From the NCBI GenBank assembly GCA_964462675.1, contig CAYWYS010000058.1:1-13606 (forward strand): 13,606 bases of DNA. Reading direction: 5' to 3'. The translations under genes were made by a program, and so were the position numbers. The stretch is from XN24 sp964462675 (GTDB taxonomy: Bacteria; Pseudomonadota; Gammaproteobacteria; Steroidobacterales; XN24). The notes below the pieces were generated by a model. The model did not search any database, was not told where the DNA came from, and worked only from the letters and a program-made list of their open reading frames with translations. Positions 1 to 5,950 of the stretch are shown here, piece by piece (positions within the stretch are counted from its first letter, which is position 1; each line of letters opens with the position of its first letter).

Positions 1-30
1 CACCAACCCGCGCAAGTACGCGGGACTTCA

Positions 31-65
31 AGAAAAATGCCCAACTGCATACACAATTGGGCATT
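31..65 (-). terminator. Rho-independent terminator of ssrA
   Basis: Read on the minus strand, directly after the tmRNA CCA end there is a 9-bp perfect stem (arms at 57-65 and 36-44, AATGCCCAA / TTGGGCATT) with a 12-nt loop, followed by a run of five T residues (33-37 on the plus strand are A). This is the classic intrinsic terminator form, six bases beyond the mature 3' end of the tmRNA. A second small perfect hairpin (CCCGCG / CGCGGG, 7-12 and 19-24) lies further downstream without a T-run and has no assigned role. Confidence 0.75.
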
Positions 66-70
66 GATAT

Positions 71-432
71 TGGTGGAGGCGGCGGGAATCGAACCCGCGT
101 CCGCGAGCCCTCCGCCCGGAGGTCTACATGCTTATTCGCGTCTATTGTTTTAACCGGCTGCTACCCGACGGACAGGGAAGACAGACGGCGATCCCTCGAG
201 AGATTTAACCCATCAGCCCCGGGCGGGCTTCAAGGCGATCTTGTGAGTTATGACGCCTGAAATCCGGAGCTCACAAGCACGCATCCGGTCAGACGGCACC
301 CTACCGGGTATTAGGCGGCGAGTGCGTAGTTGTCGTCGTTGGCAACTAAAGTTTGCAAAGTGTTTTACGAGGTCCCTGCACCTCGGCATGCACCCCGAGT
401 TTTGCGACACACGTCGAAGCCATGTCGCCCCC
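71..432 (-). ncRNA. ssrA: tmRNA (transfer-messenger RNA)
   Basis: This is tmRNA, which with SmpB rescues ribosomes stalled on broken mRNAs and adds a degradation tag. On the minus strand the RNA starts GGGGGCGACATGGC and contains the conserved GGTGCATGCCGAGG block. It ends in a tRNA-like half with a T arm (GCGGG, TTCGATT loop, CCCGC) and an encoded CCA. The seven-base acceptor stem closes: GGGGGCG at the 5' end pairs with CGCCTCC at the 3' end, with one G-U pair. The 362-nt length is usual for the one-piece form, and there is no sign of circular permutation. Its partner smpB lies about 2.3 kb away on the same strand, as in many gammaproteobacteria. The ends are set by the acceptor-stem pairing, so they should be accurate to a base or two. 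Confidence 0.97.
311..343 (-). other. tmRNA tag reading frame ANDDNYALAA
   Basis: Inside the tmRNA the message-like part reads GCC AAC GAC GAC AAC TAC GCA CTC GCC GCC TAA on the minus strand, giving the tag ANDDNYALAA. The resume codon is GCC at 343-341 and the stop is TAA at 313-311. The C-terminal LAA is the ClpXP/ClpAP recognition end. The tag differs from the E. coli tag ANDENYALAA by one residue and matches a form common in Gammaproteobacteria. Confidence 0.95.
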
Positions 433-452
433 AGGTAACCAGTCAGACCGGG

Positions 453-481
453 ATTCTACGCGGAAGGTTCCCGGCCTGCCA
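453..481 (-). promoter_or_regulatory. Possible sigma-70 promoter of ssrA
   Basis: On the minus strand a TAGAAT -10 hexamer (5 of 6 to consensus) lies at 458-453, about 20 bases before the mature tmRNA 5' end. This would leave a short leader for RNase P to remove, as in E. coli pre-tmRNA. The -35 at 17-bp spacing (TGGCAG, 481-476) is poor. The -10 is seen directly; promoter function is inferred. Confidence 0.4.
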
Positions 482-497
482 GCCACGCCGCCAATGC

Positions 498-506
498 TGC
501 TATGGT
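498..506 (+). promoter_or_regulatory. Possible extended -10 for the dehydrogenase gene
   Basis: TGC followed by TATGGT matches the extended -10 form TGnTATAAT with four of six hexamer bases. It would place a transcription start near 513 and a leader of about 25 nt before the ATG at 538. No good -35 is visible. This is a weak call. Confidence 0.25.
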
Positions 507-537
507 TTGGCGTGCACCGGAAATTCGAGGGGGTATC

Positions 538-1671
538 ATGTCTGTGATCCAGGTACGCGCATGGCTGGCTGTGTTTTTGCTGGTCTCGGCCGGCGCCGCA
601 GGCGCTGCACCCGCAAGCAGCATCCCCAGCACGAGCGAAGTAACAGCGCTGATCCAGTCCCTGAACCTGCAGGAATCCGAGGTGGCGGCCAGGGACTGGC
701 CGGGCTGGCGTCCCCCGCAGCGCATCGCGGTGCGGGCCGACGGGCCCGAGCGCCTGGCGTGGCTGCAGTCCGCGGCGCCGGGCGTCGAGCTGGTGCCCCT
801 GCTTGAAGGCGCGGATCTCGGCGCCGCCTTGCGCGGCACCGACGCGGTGCTCGGCATCTGCAGCGAGGAGGTCATCGCGGGAGGCGCGGACCTGCGCTGG
901 GTCCAGGTGTTCACGGCGGGGGTCGAGCATTGCGTGTCGATCCCGGGCATGGTCGAGCGGGACATCCGGCTGACGAACATGCAGCGGGTCGCCGGGCCGG
1001 TGATGGCGGAGCACGTCTTCGCGCTGTTGCTCGGCTTGACCCGCAACGTCGGCACTTGGATCGACGCGCAACGGGTGGCGGAGTGGCGGCGGACCGAGGG
1101 CGGGCGGGACCGCATGGTGTCGCTGCGCGGCAAGACCTTGCTGGTGGCCGGGCTCGGCGGGATCGGTACGGAGGTGGCGCGGCTCGGCCACGCCTTCGAG
1201 ATGGAGGTGATCGCGACCCGCGCCAGTGCCCGGGAGGGGCCGGACTACGTCAGCTACGTGGGCCTGCCGCACGAGCTCAACACGCTGGCGAAACGCGCCC
1301 ACGTGGTCGTCAACACGGTGCCGCTGACGCCGCAGACGCAAGGGATTTTCGATGCCGAGTTCTTCGCGGCGCTGCCACCCGGAGCCATTTTCATCAACGT
1401 GGGCCGGGGCGGCACCGTCGACACGGCGGCGCTGCTGGCCGCGCTGGAAAGCGGCCGGCTGGCGGGCGCCGGGCTCGACGTGACCGACCCGGAGCCCTTG
1501 CCCGGTGATCATCCCCTGTGGCGCCGCAAGGACGTGATCATCACGCCGCACGTGTCCGCCGGCTCGGACGCCGGGCACGAGGATCGCTGGCTCATCGTGC
1601 GCGAGAACCTGCGTCGTTACGTCGAGGGCGCGCCGCTGCTGTCCGTCGTGGATGTGCGGCGGGGCTATTGA
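538..1671 (+). CDS. D-2-hydroxyacid dehydrogenase family protein with N-terminal signal peptide
   Basis: This 377-residue protein belongs to the NAD(P)-dependent D-isomer 2-hydroxyacid dehydrogenases, which interconvert 2-keto acids and D-2-hydroxyacids. The dinucleotide-binding loop GLGGIG is at residues 205-210. The catalytic triad of the family is complete: Arg290 in NVGRGG, Glu319 in DPEPLPGDHPLW and His338 in ITPHVSA. After the second Rossmann strand the sequence reads IATRAS, with no acidic residue in the usual NAD-ribose position, so NADP(H) use is possible (inference). ATG 538 is chosen because GAGGGGG lies five bases upstream; the in-frame ATG at 502 lacks such a site. From 538 the first 25 residues form a textbook Sec signal (Arg7, hydrophobic WLAVFLLVSAGAAGAA, then PASS), which is odd for a cofactor-dependent cytosolic family. 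The substrate cannot be told. The next gene follows after 28 bases on the same strand, so the two may be co-transcribed. Confidence 0.88.
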   Translation: MSVIQVRAWLAVFLLVSAGAAGAAPASSIPSTSEVTALIQSLNLQESEVAARDWPGWRPPQRIAVRADGPERLAWLQSAAPGVELVPLLEGADLGAALRGTDAVLGICSEEVIAGGADLRWVQVFTAGVEHCVSIPGMVERDIRLTNMQRVAGPVMAEHVFALLLGLTRNVGTWIDAQRVAEWRRTEGGRDRMVSLRGKTLLVAGLGGIGTEVARLGHAFEMEVIATRASAREGPDYVSYVGLPHELNTLAKRAHVVVNTVPLTPQTQGIFDAEFFAALPPGAIFINVGRGGTVDTAALLAALESGRLAGAGLDVTDPEPLPGDHPLWRRKDVIITPHVSAGSDAGHEDRWLIVRENLRRYVEGAPLLSVVDVRRGY

Positions 1672-1699
1672 CGGCCGCGTCATGCCCCAGGTGAACACC

Positions 1700-2223
1700 A
1701 TGCAGCAAAACGCCGGCTGGCGGTGGTCGCGCTTCCGCATCCTCGCCGGAATTGCATGCTGCCTGGTGGCCGCGCCGGGCGTCGCGCAGGACTATCATTG
1801 CGACCAGGGGATCGTCCGCATCGGCGACCGCGCCGAGGATGTCGCCGCGCGCTGCCGTGAGCCCGACCACGTCGAGGCCTGGTCCGGAGACGTGCCGGCA
1901 CGCTCCGGCGCTATCTGGTTCTTCAACGACGGTGCGTCCCGCCTGCTGCGCACATTGCGCTTCCGCGACGGTCGGCTGGTGGCGATCGGCAACGACGGCT
2001 ATGGTTTTGTGGTGCCCTCACAGCCGCGCTGCCGGCCCGATGCGCCGCAGGTGGGCTGGTCGGTCTATCGTCTGCTCAGTTTTTGCGGCGTGCCCGAGAC
2101 GCGTGAGCAGGTCGGCCACCTGCTGGTTCCGCCGCCACCGCTGCGCGACGGCAGTATTGCGCCGCAAGGGCTGCAGCACGTGTTCCGGCAGCGCTGGCGC
2201 TACGATTTCGGTCCGCGCTTCCT
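1700..2223 (+). CDS. DUF2845-like secreted protein, 3' end lost in assembly gap
   Basis: Partial gene, about 174 residues before the run of N. The start at ATG 1700 is preferred because AGGTG lies six bases upstream; in-frame ATGs at 1652 and 1682 lack a site. The first 30 residues look like a Sec signal (basic WRWSRFR, hydrophobic ILAGIACCLVAAPGVAQ), so the product is probably periplasmic. After it come CDQG, RIGD, a CREP segment, and a phrase of the type W-F-F ... LRTLRFRDGRLVAIG. A second similar set follows: CGVPE, then WRYDFGPRF just before the gap. The CG.P and W.Y.FGP.RF phrases recall the DUF2845 family, whose function is unknown. The pattern suggests two tandem copies of the module. 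Family assignment is from memory of motifs, not from a search. The reading frame runs on through the N into the next gene only by chance. Confidence 0.7.
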
Positions 2224-2323
2224 NNNNNNNNNNNNNNNNNNNNNNNNNNNNNNNNNNNNNNNNNNNNNNNNNNNNNNNNNNNNNNNNNNNNNNNNNNNNN
2301 NNNNNNNNNNNNNNNNNNNNNNN
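2224..2323. other. Assembly gap (100 N)
   Basis: Exactly 100 N, the usual placeholder for a scaffold gap of unknown size. It separates two unrelated protein fragments, so real sequence including the end of the DUF2845-like gene and the start of the acetyltransferase gene is missing. Order and orientation across the gap are supported indirectly, because ssrA and smpB are expected to be neighbours. Confidence 0.98.
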
Positions 2324-2680
2324 GTCGAGCTGCTCGCGACCGGGGAGGTCATCGGCCTGGTCGGCCTGCAACCGCACGACGACGGCCAGTTCGAGCTGGG
2401 CTGGTGGATCTGGAAGGAACACTGGGGCCGGGGCTACGCGACCGAGGCGGCCCGGGCCTTCGTCAGCCACGCGCGCGAGGTGATGGGCCTGGATCGCCTG
2501 GTGGCGGTGATCGACCCGCCGAATGCCGCCTCCATCAAGGTGGCCGAGCACCTGGGCATGGCGTTCGAGTGCATCAAGAGCGCCGCCGAGACGCTCGCCC
2601 GGCGAGAGGACATCCCGATTGCGTACTACGGCATGACACTGCGTGCATCGCCCGGCGACCAGGATGCAGAAACAACGTGA
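2324..2680 (+). CDS. GNAT family N-acetyltransferase, 5' end lost in assembly gap
   Basis: C-terminal 118 residues of a GNAT acetyltransferase of the RimJ/RimL-like type, which transfer an acetyl group from acetyl-CoA to an amine. The visible part holds the strand GEVIGLVGLQ, the ELGWWIWKEHWGRGYATEAA segment with the acetyl-CoA pyrophosphate-binding loop (RGYATEA), and the NAASIKVAEHLGMAFE motif characteristic of this subfamily, where the Asn-Ala-Ala-Ser-Ile stretch precedes the last helix. The substrate is unknown. The N-terminal strand and helices are missing in the gap. It ends at TGA 2678-2680, convergent with smpB. Confidence 0.85.
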   Translation, partial: VELLATGEVIGLVGLQPHDDGQFELGWWIWKEHWGRGYATEAARAFVSHAREVMGLDRLVAVIDPPNAASIKVAEHLGMAFECIKSAAETLARREDIPIAYYGMTLRASPGDQDAETT

Positions 2681-2690
2681 GAATACGTAT

Positions 2691-2717
2691 GTAAGTATCT
2701 GTTATTGAGATACCTAC
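2691..2717. terminator. AT-rich hairpin between convergent genes
   Basis: GTAAGTATCT (2691-2700) and AGATACCTAC (2708-2717) form a 10-bp stem with one mismatch around a 7-base loop. It sits between the stop of the acetyltransferase gene and the stop of smpB, touching the latter (TAG, 2719-2717). Its place between two converging genes suits a bidirectional terminator, but there is no clear T-run on either strand, so the call is tentative. Confidence 0.35.
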
Positions 2718-3199
2718 TATCGCTTAAGGATCCTTGACTTCTGCCGCTCCCAGTCGCGATCCCGCTCGGTCGCGCGCTTGTCGTGCTGCTTCTTGCCCTT
2801 CGCCAACCCGATGTCGAGCTTGGCGCGGCCTTTCTTCCAGTACAGCGCCAGCGGCACCATCGTGTAGCCGGCGCGCTCGACTGAGCCGATCAGCCGGTCG
2901 ATCTCGCGTCGCTGCAACAGCAGCTTGCGGCTCCGTGCCGGTTCCGGGTGCACATGCGTGGAGGCGGTGTTCAGCGGCGTGATATTTGCGCCGACCAGCC
3001 AGATCTCGCCGCCGCGGACCACGACGTAGGCTTCCGCAATCTGCGCACGGCCGGCCCTGAGGCTCTTGACCTCCCAGCCCTCGAGCACCAGCCCGGCCTC
3101 GAAGTTTTCCTCGATGAAATAGTCGTGCCGCGCTCTCTTGTTGAGGGCGATTGTCGATCCCCCGGCGCCGGCGGCGGCTTTTTTCTTGGCAGTACTCAT
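2717..3199 (-). CDS. smpB: SsrA-binding protein SmpB
   Basis: SmpB binds the tRNA-like part of tmRNA and brings it to stalled ribosomes, standing in for the missing anticodon arm. The 160-residue length equals that of E. coli SmpB. Visible family features are IALNKRARHDYFIEENFEAGL, GWEVKSLRAGRAQIAEAYV, the segment around residues 60-85 ending HPEPARSRKLLL, LYWKKGRAKLDIGLAKGKKQHDKR, and a basic tail that folds into the mRNA channel. The N-terminal SerThrAlaLysLysLys-AlaAlaAla stretch is variable in the family. The ssrA gene lies upstream in the window on the same strand but separated by at least three other genes. The start at 3199 has only a weak GGA upstream. Confidence 0.98.
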   Translation of the reverse strand: MSTAKKKAAAGAGGSTIALNKRARHDYFIEENFEAGLVLEGWEVKSLRAGRAQIAEAYVVVRGGEIWLVGANITPLNTASTHVHPEPARSRKLLLQRREIDRLIGSVERAGYTMVPLALYWKKGRAKLDIGLAKGKKQHDKRATERDRDWERQKSRILKR

Positions 3200-3253
3200 G
3201 TGGAATCCGGTGCGTGTTCGGGGTTCGGCCTGCGGTCATGCTAGGCCCCGCGG

Positions 3254-3282
3254 TTGCCGGGCCGGTGGATTTAATCCAAAAT
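3254..3282 (+). promoter_or_regulatory. Possible promoter of the NSS transporter gene
   Basis: TTGCCG (3254-3259) and CAAAAT (3277-3282) have 17-bp spacing and match sigma-70 consensus at four of six bases each. An 11-base palindrome GGATTTAATCC (3267-3277) lies between and partly over the elements and could be an operator. Site function is inferred. Confidence 0.35.
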
Positions 3283-3316
3283 CGCGGCCCTTTGAAAGCG
3301 CAGGGTTTCGCCCGGC

Positions 3317-4699
3317 ATGGCCAAGCGTAGTTCGCTGCACGGCCTTTGGTCTTCCAGGATGGCCTTTATCCTGGCTGTCAGCGGTTCCGCTGTCGGCCTC
3401 GGGAATATCTGGAAGTTTCCTTATGTCGCCGGCGCCAACGGCGGCGGCGCTTTCGTGCTGTTCTACCTGCTGTGCGTTGCGCTGATCGGCCTGCCGATCA
3501 TGATGGCCGAAATCCTGATCGGACGGCGCGGCCGGCGCAACCCGGTGGCGACGATGCGCATCGTCGGCGAGGAGGAGGGCAGCCGCCCGACCTGGGCGCT
3601 GGTCGGCATCATGGGCGTGGTGGCCGGCATCATTATCCTGTCGTTCTACAGCGTCATTGCCGGCTGGTCCCTGTCCTACGTCGGCCAGGCCGCGATGAAC
3701 CGCTTTTCCGGCGCCGGCGCGAACGAGCTCAATGGGCTGTTCGGCGGCCTGCTCGGCGACTGGCGGGTGCTGGCCTTCTGGCACACGCTGTTCATGTGCA
3801 TGACGATTTTCGTCGTTGCGCGCGGCGTGGAGCGCGGTCTCGAGCGCGCCGTGCGCTTCCTGATGCCGTCGCTGGCCGTGCTGATGTTCGCGCTGCTCGG
3901 CTATGCGATCGTGCATGGCGATTTCCGCGCCGGCGCGAACTTCCTGCTCGAGGCGGACTTCTCGAAGCTGACCGGCGACGCGATGCTCGCGGCGCTCGGC
4001 CAGGCCTTTTTCAGCCTGAGTATCGGCATGGGCGCGATCATGGCCTACGGCGCGTACCTGCCCGAGGGCACCTCGATCACCAACACCTCCTTCTCGGTCG
4101 TGGTCGCCGACACCGGCATGGCGCTGCTGGCCGGGCTGGCGATCTTCCCGATCGTATTCGCGCATGGGCTCGACCCGGGCGCCGGGCCGGGGCTGATTTT
4201 CCAGACGCTGCCGCTGGCCTTCGGCAACATGGCCGGCGGGCACCTGTTCGGCACCTTGTTTTTCGTGCTGCTGACCTTTGCGGCCTGGACCTCGTCGATC
4301 GGCCTGATCGAGCCGGCGGTCGCCTGGAGCGTAGAGACCCACGGCCGCAGCCGCGCCGTGTCAGCGGTCATCATCGGCGTCATCGTCTGGGCGCTCGGCT
4401 TCCTGACGATCCTGTCCTTCAACGAGCTGGCGGACTTCAAGCTGCTCGGCCGCACGCTGTTCGAGAATCTCGACCACCTGTCGAGCAACATCCTGCTGCC
4501 GCTCGGCGGACTGTTCATCACGATTTTCGCCGGCTGGGTCATGTGCAAGAACTCCACCGCGGAGGAGCTCGACATCGGCACCGGTGCCGCCTACAACTGG
4601 TGGCGTTTCCTGGCCCGCTGGGTTGCGCCGGCTGCTGTGTTGCTGGTGTTCCTGCATGCCACCGGGCTGCTGCGGCTGCTCGGCGTGGCACAGTCCTGA
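3317..4699 (+). CDS. Sodium-dependent transporter, NSS/SLC6 (SNF) family
   Basis: Inner-membrane Na+-coupled symporter of the LeuT fold; bacterial members carry amino acids or related small molecules, and the substrate here is not readable. The 460 residues begin with the family signature: a W-SSR-MAFILA lead, GSAVGLGNIWKFPYVAGANGGGAF (about residues 23-46, the unwound first helix with its Na+ and substrate contacts), then ALIGLPIMMAEILIGR. The usual ENGGG is ANGGG here. The sixth helix region reads SLSIGMGAIMAYGAYLPEGTSI. I count about 11 hydrophobic segments, which fits the shorter 11-helix bacterial members rather than the 12-helix LeuT. Its start has only a distant AGGG (3302-3305). rnfH follows after 23 bases, so the two are probably one transcript. 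It occupies the place between smpB and rnfH where ratA is often found. Confidence 0.93.
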   Translation: MAKRSSLHGLWSSRMAFILAVSGSAVGLGNIWKFPYVAGANGGGAFVLFYLLCVALIGLPIMMAEILIGRRGRRNPVATMRIVGEEEGSRPTWALVGIMGVVAGIIILSFYSVIAGWSLSYVGQAAMNRFSGAGANELNGLFGGLLGDWRVLAFWHTLFMCMTIFVVARGVERGLERAVRFLMPSLAVLMFALLGYAIVHGDFRAGANFLLEADFSKLTGDAMLAALGQAFFSLSIGMGAIMAYGAYLPEGTSITNTSFSVVVADTGMALLAGLAIFPIVFAHGLDPGAGPGLIFQTLPLAFGNMAGGHLFGTLFFVLLTFAAWTSSIGLIEPAVAWSVETHGRSRAVSAVIIGVIVWALGFLTILSFNELADFKLLGRTLFENLDHLSSNILLPLGGLFITIFAGWVMCKNSTAEELDIGTGAAYNWWRFLARWVAPAAVLLVFLHATGLLRLLGVAQS

Positions 4700-4722
4700 A
4701 CGACGCGCAGGCCGTGGAGGAC

Positions 4723-5037
4723 ATGATCGAGGTCGAGGTCGCGTTTGCGCAGCCCGAGCGCCAGCTGATCCTGAAGCTCGAGGTACCGCCCGGCACCACG
4801 GCGATCGAGGCGGTGCGGCTCTCGGGCATCGAGGAGCAGTTTCCGGAGATCGACCTCGACAATAACCGGCTGGGCGTGTTCGGCAAGCTCTGCAAGGCCG
4901 ACCGGCCGCTGCAGGCCGGCGACCGGGTAGAGATCTACCGGCCGCTCTTGGTGGACCCGCGCGCGGCGCGCCGCGACCTGGCGGCGGCCGGCAAGAGCAT
5001 GGGTAAGAGCGGACGCGACGACGCGCTGGACGTCTAG
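4723..5037 (+). CDS. rnfH: RnfH family ubiquitin-like protein
   Basis: A 104-residue protein of the RnfH (UPF0125) family, a beta-grasp ubiquitin-like fold of unclear role, sometimes encoded with rnf electron-transport genes but more often beside smpB and bamE. Family phrases visible are IEVEVAFAQPERQ at the N-terminus, PEIDLDNNRLGVFGK in the middle, and GDRVEIYRPLLVDPRAARR near the end. ATG 4723 gives the usual N-terminus, but GGAGG (4716-4720) is only two bases away, which is close for a ribosome binding site. A GTG at 4714 in the same frame is an alternative adding three residues. The stop is seven bases from the convergent bamE stop. Confidence 0.9.
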   Translation: MIEVEVAFAQPERQLILKLEVPPGTTAIEAVRLSGIEEQFPEIDLDNNRLGVFGKLCKADRPLQAGDRVEIYRPLLVDPRAARRDLAAAGKSMGKSGRDDALDV

Positions 5038-5044
5038 TGCCGCC

Positions 5045-5422
5045 TCAAGTGTCGAAGCCGACGTCCTCGACGCGCCGGGTCTGGCCCTCGGCGTCCGGTC
5101 GGTCGATCCGCACCACGCGTTCATCTTCGAACCAGACCGTCAGCCGGCTGGAGATTTCCTCGCGCGAGCGCCCGATCTTGAAGAAGAACACGTAGTCCCA
5201 GCGCTGCACGTTGAACGGATCGGCGACCATCGGGGTACCGATCAGGAACCGGACCTGGCTCTGGCTCATGCCAACCTTGATCTGGTCGATCTCGTCGGCC
5301 TCGAGGAAATTGCCCTGCTGGATGTTGATCCGGTAGGGCCGCAGCGTGAAGCCCTGCACCATGCTGCAGCCGGCGAACAGGCCGAGCACGGCGATGACGG
5401 CAAGTCGGGAAATGAGCGGCAT
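5045..5422 (-). CDS. bamE: Outer membrane assembly lipoprotein BamE (SmpA/OmlA)
   Basis: BamE is a small lipoprotein of the BAM complex, which folds and inserts beta-barrel proteins in the outer membrane. The 125 residues start with a lipoprotein signal peptide: MPLISRLAVIAVLGLFAGC, with a lipobox FAGC and the lipidated cysteine at residue 19. The mature part carries the conserved YRINIQQGNFLE, the IDQIKVGMSQSQVRFLIGTP segment and the PFNVQRWDYVF phrase. ATG 5422 is chosen because AGGGA lies four bases upstream and the signal peptide begins correctly. It is divergent from fur, sharing a 78-bp intergenic region, and convergent with rnfH. The bamE-fur pairing is common in gammaproteobacteria. 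Confidence 0.96.
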   Translation of the reverse strand: MPLISRLAVIAVLGLFAGCSMVQGFTLRPYRINIQQGNFLEADEIDQIKVGMSQSQVRFLIGTPMVADPFNVQRWDYVFFFKIGRSREEISSRLTVWFEDERVVRIDRPDAEGQTRRVEDVGFDT

Positions 5423-5459
5423 TGGATCCCTGATGCTGGAGTGGCCGACGACGGTGGGC

Positions 5460-5466
5460 AATAATA
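5460..5466. promoter_or_regulatory. Overlapping divergent -10 elements of bamE and fur
   Basis: On the minus strand TATTAT (5466-5461) preceded by TGG gives an extended -10 for bamE. On the plus strand AATAAT (5460-5465, 5 of 6 to consensus) can serve fur, with TGGAGT (5437-5442) as a poor -35 at 17 bp. The two would be mutually exclusive. No clear Fur box (GATAATGATAATCATTATC type) is visible around them. Confidence 0.4.
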
Positions 5467-5500
5467 CCAGACTGATCCCCTGTCGCAGCCGGAGCGGAGC

Positions 5501-5932
5501 ATGGAATCCAAGGAACTCAGGAGGGCCGGCCTCAAGGTCACTCTGCCACGGCTGAAGATTCTCGAGATCCTCGAAGAGCACAAGCAGCGCCACATGAGCG
5601 CCGAGGATGTCTACAAGCACCTGATCGACTCGGATGCCGACATCGGCCTGGCGACGGTTTACCGCGTGCTGACGCAGTTCGAGGCGGCAGGGCTGGTGCG
5701 GCGGCACAACTTCGAGGGCGGCAGCGCGGTGTTCGAGCTCGACGACGGCGGCCACCACGACCACATCATCTGCCAGCAGTGCGGCCGCGTGGAGGAGTTC
5801 TACGATCCTACGATCGAGGCGCGCCAGGAGGCCGCGGCCCAGGCGCATGGCTTCACAGTCGCGGATCACGCGCTGGTGATCTACGGCAACTGCGCACGCA
5901 AGAACTGCCCGCACCTCGCCAGCAAGGATTGA
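5501..5932 (+). CDS. fur: Ferric uptake regulator Fur
   Basis: Iron-responsive repressor that binds DNA as a dimer when loaded with Fe2+. The 143 residues hold an N-terminal winged helix (LKVTLPRLKILEILEE ... HMSAEDVYKHL ... IGLATVYRVLTQFEAAGLV, about residues 11-65) and a C-terminal metal-binding dimer domain. There the HHDH motif (GGHHDHIICQQC) supplies regulatory metal ligands and the first zinc CxxC pair, and CARKNC near the end supplies the second cysteine pair of the structural zinc site. All these residues are present, so the protein should be active as Fur and not a divergent Zur or PerR, although the motifs alone cannot fully exclude this. A GGAG at 5491-5494 is six bases before the ATG. 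It is convergent with recN, 18 bases away. Confidence 0.96.
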   Translation: MESKELRRAGLKVTLPRLKILEILEEHKQRHMSAEDVYKHLIDSDADIGLATVYRVLTQFEAAGLVRRHNFEGGSAVFELDDGGHHDHIICQQCGRVEEFYDPTIEARQEAAAQAHGFTVADHALVIYGNCARKNCPHLASKD

Positions 5933-5950
5933 GCGCCGCCGCGCGCTGCG

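Noticed and set aside
7..24. CCCGCG / CGCGGG hairpin near the window start as part of a tRNA or second terminator
   Set aside because: There is no T-run and too little sequence to build a tRNA; the window edge prevents any call.
57..537. Several short open frames on both strands across 57-537
   Set aside because: They lie over the tmRNA, show low-complexity arginine-rich translations, and match no family; the RNA explains the region.
346..1740. Long minus-strand open frame (464 codons) opposite the dehydrogenase gene
   Set aside because: It is a GC-rich antisense shadow with histidine/arginine-rich composition, while the plus strand encodes a complete enzyme with its catalytic residues.
2691..2717. 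The GGTATCT / AGATAC hairpin as a degenerate relative of the dnaK-dnaJ palindrome
   Set aside because: Only seven bases are shared and the GGGGTCAG ends are missing, so coincidence is the simpler explanation.
3346..5037. A 563-codon frame that begins inside the transporter gene and ends as RnfH
   Set aside because: Only its last 104 codons match a family. The upstream part is an out-of-frame reading of the transporter, so rnfH is trimmed to 4723.
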